Shown: positions 18,052 to 26,527 of the stretch, one piece after another
Position numbering within the stretch: position 1 is the stretch's first letter
How the letters are laid out: each line of letters begins with the position of its first letter
NCBI GenBank assembly: GCA_023458555.1
Contig: JAEWYS010000018.1
Span: forward strand, 186,001 to 250,000
Length of the DNA stretch: 64,000 bases
Source of the DNA: Bacteroidota bacterium
GTDB lineage: Bacteria > Bacteroidota > Bacteroidia > Cytophagales > Cytophagaceae
Direction: 5' to 3'
The notes under the pieces: model-generated
Databases searched by the model: none
Told to the model about the DNA's origin: nothing
Seen by the model: only the letters and a program-made list of their open reading frames with translations
Position numbers and translations under genes: made by a program

Positions 18052-18825
18052 TTAGTAATAAGTTGCCATAAGCATATTACTTGTACTACCATAATAAAGT
18101 GTATATTTAGCTCTGGGATTGAATGCGCCTTTGCAGTCCTGCATTCTGATAAAATCAGCATTGCTCAGGCAGTAAGATGCGCTATTGGGTAATGGTGCAG
18201 CATTGGGAAAGACAAGATCCGATCTGTGTGTGTTGAACCATAAACGTTGTCCGCAATAAGCAGTTAATTGTGGTGTTTGCCAATCTATAAGAGCACCGGT
18301 TGTGGCGCCAGGCCATAAAGTAAGAGTCATGCACTGATATGCCTCATCAAAATATATATAAGCTGTAACTGAGCCGGTAACGCGAAGGTTTTCTGTGTTA
18401 GATTCTATTTTTATGGAGTAATTACTTACAGGATTGATTTGTTGAATAGAGTCTATCAAAATATGAACTCCATCATCATCCGAGTTATCTCCGTTTGAAT
18501 CGTTGTCAGTAGTTGTGCTTTGATGGCTGCTTTCACTTTCTTGTATTTCGGTATTGGTGACCACAGAAATACTGTTATTTGCTATAAATGCATCTAACTG
18601 TTCTTCTGAGGAAGATTCGATGCTCAAAAATAGCCTGATATTGCCTTCCTGGTCATTAAGCTCTATTTTGCGAAAAGCATATTCTTCGTTAACGGAAGGA
18701 GTCTGTTGGTTATAACCTAACTTACTTTTATTATCTGGGCCAGGTTCATTTTTCTTAGAGCAAGCTAAAACGAATAATAAGAATGCTACGTTGATCGCCG
18801 AAATGAAATAAAAAGTTTTTTTCAT
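18052..18825 (-). CDS. Hypothetical lipoprotein
   Basis: The ATG at 18825 gives a classical lipoprotein signal peptide with the lipobox LFVLACS; an upstream in-frame ATG (18870) would add 15 residues before it and is less likely. The mature protein has an acidic Ser/Thr/Asp-rich linker around residues 95-120 (HQSTTTDNDSNGDNSDDDG) and a C-terminal region with four cysteines and aromatic beta-like segments (TAYCGQRLWFN, SASYCLSNADFIRMQDCKG). No family recognised. Stand-alone gene in AT-rich surroundings, with its own terminator. The low-complexity acidic linker suggests a surface-exposed or tethered domain; that is inference. Confidence 0.75.
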   Translation of the reverse strand: MKKTFYFISAINVAFLLFVLACSKKNEPGPDNKSKLGYNQQTPSVNEEYAFRKIELNDQEGNIRLFLSIESSSEEQLDAFIANNSISVVTNTEIQESESSHQSTTTDNDSNGDNSDDDGVHILIDSIQQINPVSNYSIKIESNTENLRVTGSVTAYIYFDEAYQCMTLTLWPGATTGALIDWQTPQLTAYCGQRLWFNTHRSDLVFPNAAPLPNSASYCLSNADFIRMQDCKGAFNPRAKYTLYYGSTSNMLMATYY

Positions 18826-19046
18826 AAAAAATAGTTGTTGTGTTTTTTTGTTATACGTCTGTGCAAACATATGAATATCTTTTAAATAACATATACATCA
18901 GGCTGTGTTTTTAATGATTTTGTATGCATTACTGATAAATTGTTGTAAAAAGTGAAACAGTAATACGATGATTATCGTATTTAATTGACTTTATTTTTAT
19001 CTGATATATGGTGAGGGGTTTAATTGTTAAAAAAATAATGTCTTTG

Positions 19047-19078
19047 TTTGTGATATATTTTTTTTAATACAATATTTG
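19047..19078 (+). promoter_or_regulatory. Probable Bacteroidota-type promoter for the small Cys-rich lipoprotein
   Basis: A TTTG at 19047-19050 (-33 element) is followed after 20 bases by AATATTTG at 19071-19078, one mismatch from the TAnnTTTG -7 consensus. It would give a 5' leader of about 80 bases before the ATG at 19168. Based on the known sigma-ABfr consensus; not tested. Confidence 0.4.
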
Positions 19079-19167
19079 CGCAATGAAATTCTTTCCGTAA
19101 GGTATTTTAGTCAAAAATGCAGGAAATTTTAATAAATTTTTAAACATAAATTAATTTAAAACCGAGT

Positions 19168-19377
19168 ATGAAAAAGGTATTTTCTATCGTAGCGGGCCTT
19201 GCCCTTGTAGCTTCTCTTGCTTCTTGCAAAAAAGATCACACTTGTGCTTGCAAGGATGCTAATGGTGCAGGTGAAAACTTCAAGTATACTAAAGTATCTA
19301 AAAAAGATGCCAAGAAATCTTGTGATCTTCAAAACACATCTATGGCTATGCTTGGAGGTTCTTGCGAGTTGAAGTAA
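19168..19377 (+). CDS. Small cysteine-rich lipoprotein
   Basis: Only 69 residues. The signal peptide ends in the lipobox SLASC (Cys20), giving a mature lipoprotein of 50 residues with four further cysteines (26, 28, 52, 66) arranged as CxC, then two single cysteines, and many lysines. The A/T-rich leader, a good hairpin just after the stop, and a promoter-like box indicate a dedicated, possibly strong transcript. A membrane MauE-thioredoxin protein is encoded 121 bases downstream on the same strand; it may form or reduce disulfides in this protein. Function unknown. Confidence 0.8.
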   Translation: MKKVFSIVAGLALVASLASCKKDHTCACKDANGAGENFKYTKVSKKDAKKSCDLQNTSMAMLGGSCELK

Positions 19378-19400
19378 GCTTATATCACTTCATTGAAATT

Positions 19401-19436
19401 AATAAATGGCCAACAATTGTCGGCCATTTATTAATT
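19401..19436 (+). terminator. Terminator after the small lipoprotein gene
   Basis: Perfect 11-bp stem AATAAATGGCC / GGCCATTTATT around the loop AACAATTGTC, followed by a T-rich run. It separates most transcription of the 69-residue gene from the MauE-thioredoxin gene, unless read-through occurs. Confidence 0.7.
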
Positions 19437-19498
19437 TGGAATTCTTCTTTCAGGGTTTTTTTTAGATAGTTAATAATTTATTAAATTAAGTTTGCCGC

Positions 19499-20419
19499 AT
19501 GGCAAAAACTACTCATATCCTTGTTTCGATTCTTTGCGGCCTTGTTTTTCTCCTTTCAGCCTACGCTAAGCTGTATCCTATAGAACTTTTTGAGTTCACC
19601 TTTGTCGAGCTCCATTTAGCATCCTGGAGCACTGCGCCATTTATCGCCCGTTTACTGATTGGTCTGGAGTTTTTTATCGGCCTTGCCCTGGTTGGTAATC
19701 TGATGCCTGCTCGCCGGTTTTATCTGGGTATAATTGCCTTGCTCAGTCTTTTTTCTTTTCATCTTCTGATCACCTGGTACATGCAGGGCAATGAAGGTAA
19801 TTGCGGGTGTTTTGGTACACTATTGCCCATGACACCACTACAGGCAATCGTTAAAAATATTGTAATAATTGTTCTGATTGTTTTTTTAATCAAAAAACCA
19901 GCAGTCTGTAATTTTAAATACAGAGCAGTCATACTGGTTGCTGGATTTATTCTTTCTTTCAGTCTGCCATTTATACTCAATCCGGTCACGCTGGCCAATT
20001 CTGAGACCTTTGACAATGAAACAACCGGATATGAGCTGGAAGTCAGTATTATTTATACAGAGAAAAAGGATAATGAAGCTGTCAGGGAGAATCTCACGGA
20101 AGATAAATGGATAATAGGGTTCTTCAGTATGACATGTCCGCATTGTAAATTAGCGGCATACAAATTTCATATACTTAAGGAGAAATTTCCGGATCTTAAG
20201 ATCTTTATGGTGTTAAACGGGGATGATCAGGAGCAGTCCGAATTTTTTAAGGAAACGAAATCCGGAGATATTCCACATACCCGCTTAAAGGGTAGTGATT
20301 TCATAAAGCTGAGCGGACCGGAACTGCCAAAAATATTTTTTATTGACAACAAGACTGTTGTTCAAAAACCTTCTTATTATCAGATTGATGATACCATGAT
20401 TAGTAAATGGTTGCGTTAG
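19499..20419 (+). CDS. MauE/DoxX-like membrane protein fused to a thioredoxin domain
   Basis: The N-terminal half has four hydrophobic helices in a MauE/DoxX-type bundle (about residues 8-130) with a conserved GNCGCFG motif (Cys102, Cys104), as in quinone-linked disulfide relay proteins. After another helix (about 142-162) comes a thioredoxin-like domain: WIIGFFSMTCPHCKLAAYKF with Cys213-Pro-His-Cys216 and the cis-proline region LPKIFFID. The Trx domain is likely periplasmic. The architecture fits an oxidoreductase that passes electrons between quinone and secreted thiols, in the manner of DsbB/VKOR relays. The partner is unknown; the Cys-rich lipoprotein next door is a candidate. Confidence 0.82.
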   Translation: MAKTTHILVSILCGLVFLLSAYAKLYPIELFEFTFVELHLASWSTAPFIARLLIGLEFFIGLALVGNLMPARRFYLGIIALLSLFSFHLLITWYMQGNEGNCGCFGTLLPMTPLQAIVKNIVIIVLIVFLIKKPAVCNFKYRAVILVAGFILSFSLPFILNPVTLANSETFDNETTGYELEVSIIYTEKKDNEAVRENLTEDKWIIGFFSMTCPHCKLAAYKFHILKEKFPDLKIFMVLNGDDQEQSEFFKETKSGDIPHTRLKGSDFIKLSGPELPKIFFIDNKTVVQKPSYYQIDDTMISKWLR

Positions 20420-20692
20420 AAATCGTTTCCTGTAGTTGTAATTGTCTCTTTTTCGTTGTGGTTATGTAAATCCTTATGCTGATAACTCCTACACTGCACG
20501 CTTTGAGTCTTAAGCGTTGAGCTTCAATCTGCAATGATGAAATAAATCTGTAAATCAGTACATAGTGAGTTAACTACCTTGTCCTGATTAGGAAAGTCAC
20601 CGCACCAAACTGATATAACAGATAAAGCCTTTTTATTCACAGTTGTGCAACCTGTAACTTTCTTTTATTTTCGCATCTTTAAAATATGATAT

Positions 20693-22012
20693 ATGGTTAA
20701 TAAACCGGTAAAAATAAAAGTTCGGGATGTGCTCAATATAACAGTCGTAGTGGCGGCATTGGGCTATTTTGTAGATATCTATGACCTGGTACTGTTTCTG
20801 ATAATTGGTCGGGACAGCTTGCTTGCCCTGGGTGTAGAGCAGGGAAATGTGCTGAAAGAGTTTCAGTTCCTGCTTAATGTGCAGATGATCGGTATGCTTA
20901 TAGGGGGCATTCTCTGGGGGATCATGGGAGATAAGAAAGGAAGACTTTCTGTGCTGTTTGGTTCCATACTGATGTATTCTGTAGCCAATGCCCTTAATGG
21001 AGCGGTCGGGATATTCGGTGAACATGCGATGGTAGCTTATGCAGTGCTTCGCTTTGTGGCAGGTCTTGGGCTTGCCGGAGAGCTGGGGGCCGGCATTACC
21101 CTGGTATCCGAAATTATGAGTAAGGAGACCAGAGGGTATGGTACCATGATTGTGGCATCAGTAGGAGTATGCGGAGCAGTTGTCGCGGCAGTTGTTGCGA
21201 ACAACTTTGGCTGGGAGGTTGCCTATTTTCTTGGAGGAGGTTTGGGTATATCTCTTCTTTTGCTGCGTATCAGTGTGTTTGAATCCGGAATCTTCAAAAA
21301 GCTGGAAAGCAGAAAAGTATCAAGAGGCAACTTTTTTATGCTTTTTGCCAATAATCGCCGTTTCATGCGTTATCTGCACTGCATTTTAATCGGGCTGCCT
21401 ATCTGGTATGTGATTGGCATACTGGTAGGCAGAGCCCCTGAAATTTCGGCTATTCTGAATGTTGAAGGAAAAATCGAGCCTTCTATTAGTGTCATGCTTT
21501 GCTATACAGGACTGATTTTCGGTGATATTGCAAGTGGTGTATTAAGTCAGCTGATACACAGCCGGAAAAAAGTAATAGGTCTTTTTTATGTTGCCCTGAT
21601 CATCGTTATAGGTTTATATCTGTCTCTTACCGGCATCACTGCCACATTATTCTATACACTGGTTTTTCTGCTTGGTTTTTCCGTAGGTTTCTGGGCGATA
21701 TTTGTCACCGTAGCGGCAGAGCATTTCGGAACAAACCTGCGGGCGACAGTTGCTACTACCGTTCCCAATTTCGTCAGAGGGTCGCTGGTGCCTATTTCGC
21801 TGGTTTTTGACGGGATTTTTTCAGCCTTTTTGTCAAGCTCAAATCCGGTCCTGAATGAAAATGCATTAATATATACCGCATATATTGTTACTCCTGTTCT
21901 GATGCTGATTTCGTTCTGGTCATTATCCAAGCTCAGAGAAACATTCGGAGAGGATCTGGATTATCTTGAGGAAGACAGAATACAGCCACAGGCAAATTAT
22001 CCGCATATGTGA
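20693..22012 (+). CDS. Major facilitator superfamily transporter
   Basis: 439 residues with about 12 transmembrane segments. The MFS loop 2-3 motif appears as GILWGIMGDKKGRLSVLFGSI, and the N-terminal helix carries AALGYFVDIYDLVLF as in the metabolite:H+ symporter/sugar porter group. RFVAGLGLAGELGAGITLVSEI is the helix-4 motif. Substrate cannot be inferred; this subgroup in Bacteroidota is often close to sialate, aromatic acid or proline/betaine-type carriers. 273 bases without a gene precede it, with a TATTTTCG box near 20666 as possible -7 element. The next gene starts 92 bases after its stop. Confidence 0.88.
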   Translation: MVNKPVKIKVRDVLNITVVVAALGYFVDIYDLVLFLIIGRDSLLALGVEQGNVLKEFQFLLNVQMIGMLIGGILWGIMGDKKGRLSVLFGSILMYSVANALNGAVGIFGEHAMVAYAVLRFVAGLGLAGELGAGITLVSEIMSKETRGYGTMIVASVGVCGAVVAAVVANNFGWEVAYFLGGGLGISLLLLRISVFESGIFKKLESRKVSRGNFFMLFANNRRFMRYLHCILIGLPIWYVIGILVGRAPEISAILNVEGKIEPSISVMLCYTGLIFGDIASGVLSQLIHSRKKVIGLFYVALIIVIGLYLSLTGITATLFYTLVFLLGFSVGFWAIFVTVAAEHFGTNLRATVATTVPNFVRGSLVPISLVFDGIFSAFLSSSNPVLNENALIYTAYIVTPVLMLISFWSLSKLRETFGEDLDYLEEDRIQPQANYPHM

Positions 22013-22104
22013 CCAAACGGTTTGACTTCTGTGTCCGGGCTTTTTATATTGTACCATGTCTGAATACAGATGCTCACTCAATTAACTTATTTAACAGAAA
22101 TCAA

Positions 22105-23175
22105 ATGAAAAAAGATAGTCTGAAATTTCTCGAAAAATACGTCAATAATCCTTCTCCGACCGGTTTTGAGTCTTCCGGTCAGCTTCTTTGGCTGAACTAT
22201 ATCAGACCATATATTGATGAGTATTTTTCAGATACATATGGTACAGTAGTGGGAGTGATTAATCCCGGTAAAAAATACAAAGTGGTTATTGAAGCCCATG
22301 CCGATGAAATCTCCTGGTTTGTCAATTATATTACCAAGGATGGCTATGTATATCTTCGCAAAAACGGCGGCTCGGATCATATGATTGCTCCTTCCAAAAG
22401 AGTCAATATACATACCGATAAAGGGATTGTGCAGGGGGTGTTTGGCTGGCCTGCCATTCATGTTCGGGAGTCGTCCGACGAGAAAGTGCCTACTATGAAG
22501 ACGCTTTTCCTGGACCTGGGCTGCAGCTCAAAAGAAGAAGTAGAAAAGCTTGGGGTGCATGTCGGATGTGTGGTTACCTTTCAGGATGATTTTATGGTCC
22601 TGAACAAAAAATGGTATTGCGGCAGAGCGCTGGATAACAGGGTAGGAGGCTTTATGATTGCAGAAGTTGCCCGCATGCTGAAGGAAAATAAGAAAAAGCT
22701 GCCGTTTACTTTATATATAGTTAATGCGGTGCAGGAAGAAATCGGGCTAAAGGGTGCTGAAATGATCGCACACCGTATACAGCCGGATCTGGCTATTATT
22801 ACGGATGTTTGTCATGATACGCAGTCACCGGCTTACAATAAGGTGCAGAGTGGAGATCTGAGCAGCGGCAGCGGCCCTGTGCTGACCTATGGGCCTGCTG
22901 TACAAAATAACCTGCTGAAAATGCTCATTGAAGTAGCTGATAAGAAAAAAATACCGTTTCAAAGGGCAGCAGCAACCCGGGCTACCGGAACGGATACAGA
23001 TGCATTTGCCTATTCCAATGCAGGAGTAGCCTCAGCGCTTATCAGTCTTCCTCTGAAATATATGCATACCACCGTCGAAATGGTGCATGAAGACGATGTC
23101 GAGAACGTTATTCGCCTGATGTATGAGTTTCTTATACAGCTCAAGGCAAGGTACAATTTTAGCTATATTCAGTAA
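22105..23175 (+). CDS. M42-family metallopeptidase (aminopeptidase)
   Basis: Co-catalytic di-metal peptidase of the M42 (FrvX/PepA-like glutamyl aminopeptidase/endoglucanase-labelled) family. Visible ligands and motifs: EAHADEISWFV (first His-x-Asp), GRALDNRVGGFM (bridging Asp), VQEEIGLKGAEM (catalytic and metal Glu pair), DVCHDT, and a final TDAFAYSNAG plus KYMHTTVEM with the last His. The in-frame start at 22009 would overlap the MFS gene and add 32 unrelated residues, so the ATG at 22105 (MKKDSLKFLEKYVNNPSPTG) is chosen, giving 356 residues. Cytosolic peptide breakdown is the likely role. Confidence 0.92.
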   Translation: MKKDSLKFLEKYVNNPSPTGFESSGQLLWLNYIRPYIDEYFSDTYGTVVGVINPGKKYKVVIEAHADEISWFVNYITKDGYVYLRKNGGSDHMIAPSKRVNIHTDKGIVQGVFGWPAIHVRESSDEKVPTMKTLFLDLGCSSKEEVEKLGVHVGCVVTFQDDFMVLNKKWYCGRALDNRVGGFMIAEVARMLKENKKKLPFTLYIVNAVQEEIGLKGAEMIAHRIQPDLAIITDVCHDTQSPAYNKVQSGDLSSGSGPVLTYGPAVQNNLLKMLIEVADKKKIPFQRAAATRATGTDTDAFAYSNAGVASALISLPLKYMHTTVEMVHEDDVENVIRLMYEFLIQLKARYNFSYIQ

Positions 23176-23193
23176 TTCACCGGAGTTTCGAGC

Positions 23194-23227
23194 CGGAGAT
23201 GGTGCAGAACATGCGATCTCCGACTTT
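23194..23227 (+). terminator. Terminator after the M42 peptidase gene
   Basis: CGGAGAT (23194-23200) pairs with ATCTCCG (23216-23222), followed by ACTTTT. It lies between convergent genes. Confidence 0.5.
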
Positions 23228-23248
23228 TGCCTGATGCTTCGGAGTTTT

Positions 23249-23797
23249 TTACAGTCCCATAATCCGTGCTGCTTTTAATAGCCCTGCAATACTTATGGAG
23301 TCCGTTATGGTATTCGACATAACCATGCTAATGGCTTCGGTAAGGGGAAGTTTTTTAATTGCAAGAATCTCCGTTTCATCAAATTCGGTAGCTCCTTCGG
23401 TCAGTCCTGTAGCGATAAAAATAAATCCTTCTTCATCCGTTACCGAGTTTGAAGTATGAATCCTTCCTATTTCCATCCACTTCCTGGCGCTCAGACCGGT
23501 TTCTTCTTTCAGCTCTCTTTGAGCGGACAGCAAAATATCCTCTTCCAGAGGCCCTCCGCCCATAGGGATTTCCCAGGAATATTCGTCAAGAGGATAACGA
23601 TATTGTCCTACAAGCCATGTGTTTCCGTCTTCATCAATCGGGACAATACCAATAGCCCGGTTTTTAAAGCTGACCACACCATAAGGGTTTTCCTTGCCGG
23701 CAGGATTGATTACACGGTCCTCCCGGACATGTATCCAGGGGTTCTCATATATAGTTCGTTCGCTTAATTTTTTCCAGGGATTGATAGTATGGTCCAT
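23249..23797 (-). CDS. Nudix hydrolase (ADP-ribose pyrophosphatase-like)
   Basis: 182 residues with a full Nudix box, GGGPLEEDILLSAQRELKEETGL, broken as G(x5)E(x7)REL(x)EE(x)GL, at about residues 79-101. The surroundings (VSFKNRAIGIVPIDEDGNTWLVGQYRYP upstream and TGLTEGATEFDETEIL downstream) match the ADP-ribose/sugar-nucleotide pyrophosphatase subgroup. It removes potentially toxic nucleoside diphosphate derivatives. Convergent with the M42 peptidase and divergent from rnhB with 81 bases between starts. Confidence 0.9.
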   Translation of the reverse strand: MDHTINPWKKLSERTIYENPWIHVREDRVINPAGKENPYGVVSFKNRAIGIVPIDEDGNTWLVGQYRYPLDEYSWEIPMGGGPLEEDILLSAQRELKEETGLSARKWMEIGRIHTSNSVTDEEGFIFIATGLTEGATEFDETEILAIKKLPLTEAISMVMSNTITDSISIAGLLKAARIMGL

Positions 23798-23878
23798 ATC
23801 TGATATAAATAATTCAGGTAAGCAAAAATATGTTTTTGATTTTATGCTCCATCCTTATTTTGTTAAATTTAATGCAGA

Positions 23879-24481
23879 ATGGCAAAATTGCAATCTTGTT
23901 TACATCCTGAGCTTATTGAAGCCGGCCTTGATGAAGCCGGAAGAGGATGCTATGCGGGTCCGGTTGTTGCAGCTTTTGTAATATTGCCGGAGGATTATTT
24001 TCATCCGGTTTTAAATGATTCAAAGCAGTTGAATCCCAGGGTAAGAGAAGAGCTGCGAAAGGAAATAGAAAAAGAAGCTGTTGATTTTGCAGTTGCGGAA
24101 GTATGCAATGAGACGATCGATAAGATTAATATACTGAATGCTTCCTTTCTGGCTATGCATAAGGCGCTGGACAGACGGAGAAGCAACCCGGATTTTTTGC
24201 TTATTGATGGAAACCGCTTCCGTCCTTATAACAATATCCCGTATGAATGTGTAGTGGAAGGAGATGGAAAGTTTTATAGTATTGCCGCAGCTTCGATTCT
24301 GGCCAAGACCTATAGGGATGATCTGATGAGGAAACTTGCATTGAATCACCCGGAATATGATTGGGAAAACAATATGGGTTATGGTACACCCAAGCACCGT
24401 GAAGCAATTCTGCGCTTTGGTCTTACTCCGTACCATCGCCGGTCTTTTAATTTAGTTAATAATCAATTAGAACTTTTTTGA
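23879..24481 (+). CDS. rnhB: Ribonuclease HII
   Basis: Cleaves RNA in RNA-DNA hybrids, including single ribonucleotides. The metal-binding DEAGRG motif is at residues 18-23 (GLDEAGRGCYAGPVVAA), followed by DSKQLNPRVREEL, and the catalytic Asp in LLIDGNRF; the AASILAKTYRD and MGYGTPKHREAI segments complete the fold. 200 residues. First of a plus-strand trio rnhB-gcvT-comB with spacings of 9 and 3 bases. Confidence 0.96.
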   Translation: MAKLQSCLHPELIEAGLDEAGRGCYAGPVVAAFVILPEDYFHPVLNDSKQLNPRVREELRKEIEKEAVDFAVAEVCNETIDKINILNASFLAMHKALDRRRSNPDFLLIDGNRFRPYNNIPYECVVEGDGKFYSIAAASILAKTYRDDLMRKLALNHPEYDWENNMGYGTPKHREAILRFGLTPYHRRSFNLVNNQLELF

Positions 24482-24490
24482 CGGAGATTT

Positions 24491-25591
24491 ATGGAACAGT
24501 CTATAGATGTGAAGAAAATTCCTTTAAACGATCTGCATATAGAGCTCGGAGCAAAAATGGCTCCATTTGCAGGTTTTCAGATGCCTGTACGATATAGCGG
24601 AGATCTTGAAGAGCACCTAACAGTACGCGGGGGAGTAGGGGTTTTTGATGTTTCTCATATGGGAGAATTTCTGATTGAAGGAGAGAAAGCCCTCGATCTG
24701 ATCCAGAAAATCTGTACGAATGATGCCTCAGTATTAGAACCAGGTAAGGTGCAATATTCCTGCTTTACAAATAGCGCCGGAGGTATAATAGATGATCTCC
24801 TTGTGTATTGTCTGGAGAAAGACCGGTATATGCTGGTCGTGAATGCGGGAAATATTGACAAAGACTGGCAGTGGTTGTGTGATAATAATACAGAAAATGT
24901 CAGGTTGAGCAATATTTCGGATGATACCGCTTTATTTGCCGTACAGGGCCCCAAAGCCGCCGGAGTGGTACAGAAGCTGACATCGACAGATCTGACCAGA
25001 ATACCCTATTATTCTTTCGTGAAAGGTGAAGTTGCCGGCATAAAGGATGTTTTGATTTCTGCTACAGGCTATACAGGAGCAGGAGGATTTGAATTATATG
25101 CAGACAAAGGATACGCGCTCAAGTTGTGGAAGGAACTTTTTAAGGCCGGAGAGAGTGATGGTATTAAGCCGATTGGACTGGGTGCCAGAGATACCCTGCG
25201 CCTCGAAATGGGATTTTGTCTTTACGGCAATGACATAGATGATACTATTACTCCCCTGGAGGCTGGTTTGGGCTGGATAACCAAATTTTCAAAAGAGTTT
25301 ACGGCCTCAAAAAAACTGCAGGAGCAAAAAATGAAGGGGGTGGAGAAAAAGCTGATAGGGTTTGAGCTTGAGGAGCGGGGAGTGCCAAGGAGTCATTATG
25401 ATATTGTTGATGCTCAGGGACAAAAAATAGGATATGTTACAAGCGGAACACTGTCACCATCCCTTAATAAGGGAATAGGGCTTGGGTATATAGCAACTGC
25501 TTATGCCAATCCCGGAGAGAAAATCTACATTTCAGTACGAAATAAGTCACTTTCGGCAAAAATTATTAAATTGCCATTCTTTAAACGCTAA
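24491..25591 (+). CDS. gcvT: Glycine cleavage system T protein (aminomethyltransferase)
   Basis: Transfers the methylene group from the aminomethyl-lipoyl H protein to tetrahydrofolate. Family segments: FAGFQMPVRYSGDLEEHLTVR, VGVFDVSHMGEF, TGYTGAGGFELYAD (folate-binding loop), and GLGARDTLRLEMGFCLYGND with the conserved Asp/Arg pair. 366 residues, one domain plus C-terminal barrel, standard length. Lies 9 bases after rnhB. The P and H protein genes are not in this window. Confident. Confidence 0.97.
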   Translation: MEQSIDVKKIPLNDLHIELGAKMAPFAGFQMPVRYSGDLEEHLTVRGGVGVFDVSHMGEFLIEGEKALDLIQKICTNDASVLEPGKVQYSCFTNSAGGIIDDLLVYCLEKDRYMLVVNAGNIDKDWQWLCDNNTENVRLSNISDDTALFAVQGPKAAGVVQKLTSTDLTRIPYYSFVKGEVAGIKDVLISATGYTGAGGFELYADKGYALKLWKELFKAGESDGIKPIGLGARDTLRLEMGFCLYGNDIDDTITPLEAGLGWITKFSKEFTASKKLQEQKMKGVEKKLIGFELEERGVPRSHYDIVDAQGQKIGYVTSGTLSPSLNKGIGLGYIATAYANPGEKIYISVRNKSLSAKIIKLPFFKR

Positions 25592-25594
25592 TTT

Positions 25595-26335
25595 ATGAGG
25601 CAAATTGATGTTTGTCTTACTCCGGAACTGCTGCATCTGTATCCGATAGAAGGAAAAAATGTAGTAGTAGTGGATATTCTGAGAGCTACTTCATGTATGA
25701 CTACCGGAATAGCCAACGGAGTAAGTAAAATAATTCCTGTGGCAAGCCTGGAGGAATGTAGTGAACTGAAGAAAAAGGGGTATATCGCTGCCGCAGAACG
25801 GGACGGAAAAAAAGCGGAGGGCTTTGACATCGGTAACTCGCCTTTCAGTTATATGGATGAAGCGCTGGTAGGAAAAACGATCGCGGTAACTACAACGAAT
25901 GGAACATACGCAATCACAAAATGCAGGAAAGCCGCTGCTGTTGTAGCCGGTAGCTTTCTAAACAGAGCAGCTATTGCTCACTACCTCCGTGAACAGTCCA
26001 ATGATGTCCTGATTGTATGTGCCGGCTGGAAAGGAAAGGTAAATCTGGAAGATACGTTGTTTGCCGGAGCTATTGTTGAAGCGTTGAAAGATGATTTTTT
26101 TATTGACAATGATGCTGCTCTTGCTGCTCTTTCCCTGTTTCGGCAGGCCAAAGGTAATCTTAAAGGTTTTCTGGGAAATTGCTCTCATGTTCGCCGTCTG
26201 AGACATCTCGATATTGATAAAGATATAGATTTCTGCCTCACAATGGATAAGTTTGATGTGGTGCCTATTCTGAAGGATGGGGCAATAGTTATGAAAGAAC
26301 CCGTTTTAGAGTCCAACGGAGTTGTAAGGCATTAA
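25595..26335 (+). CDS. comB: 2-phosphosulfolactate phosphatase (ComB family)
   Basis: 246 residues; ComB signature VVVVDILRATSCMTTGIANG (about residues 23-42), then AAERDGKKAEGFDIGNSP, TTTNGTYAI and VCAGWKGKVNLEDTLFAGAIVE. The archaeal/bacterial enzyme dephosphorylates 2-phospho-3-sulfolactate in a Mg-dependent reaction. Coenzyme M is not made by these bacteria, so in Bacteroidota the role may be sulfolactate formation or a related phosphatase function; a link to sulfonolipid (capnine) metabolism is only speculation. It starts 3 bases after gcvT. Confidence 0.88.
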   Translation: MRQIDVCLTPELLHLYPIEGKNVVVVDILRATSCMTTGIANGVSKIIPVASLEECSELKKKGYIAAAERDGKKAEGFDIGNSPFSYMDEALVGKTIAVTTTNGTYAITKCRKAAAVVAGSFLNRAAIAHYLREQSNDVLIVCAGWKGKVNLEDTLFAGAIVEALKDDFFIDNDAALAALSLFRQAKGNLKGFLGNCSHVRRLRHLDIDKDIDFCLTMDKFDVVPILKDGAIVMKEPVLESNGVVRH

Positions 26336-26493
26336 ATGTCCGGAGGCGGGGTGAGCTTGCGTGTATTACAAAGGGCTTATTTTCTGATAGATAATTAGCT
26401 GGCTTCAGTTGTATTCTCATGGATAGCTGAACAATGTGATCCTGAAGCCATAGGAAAAGAATCAGATGAAATAAATGATGCAACTGAATGGAA

Positions 26494-26527
26494 ATAAAAA
26501 AACCTCCCTGTTAAGGAGGTTTTTTTA
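26494..26527. terminator. Bidirectional terminator between comB and ilvE
   Basis: AACCTCC (26501-26507) pairs with GGAGGTT (26515-26521), flanked by 7 A on the left and 7 T on the right, so it works in both directions. It touches the ilvE stop codon region. Confidence 0.85.

Noticed and set aside
20420..20692. tRNA or small RNA gene in the intergenic space
   Set aside because: Only a 6-bp inverted repeat (ACGCTT/AAGCGT) was found; no cloverleaf, T-loop or CCA end is recognisable.
20633..21025. Minus-strand ORF of 130 codons
   Set aside because: It overlaps the N-terminal part of the MFS transporter; no domain and unlikely composition.
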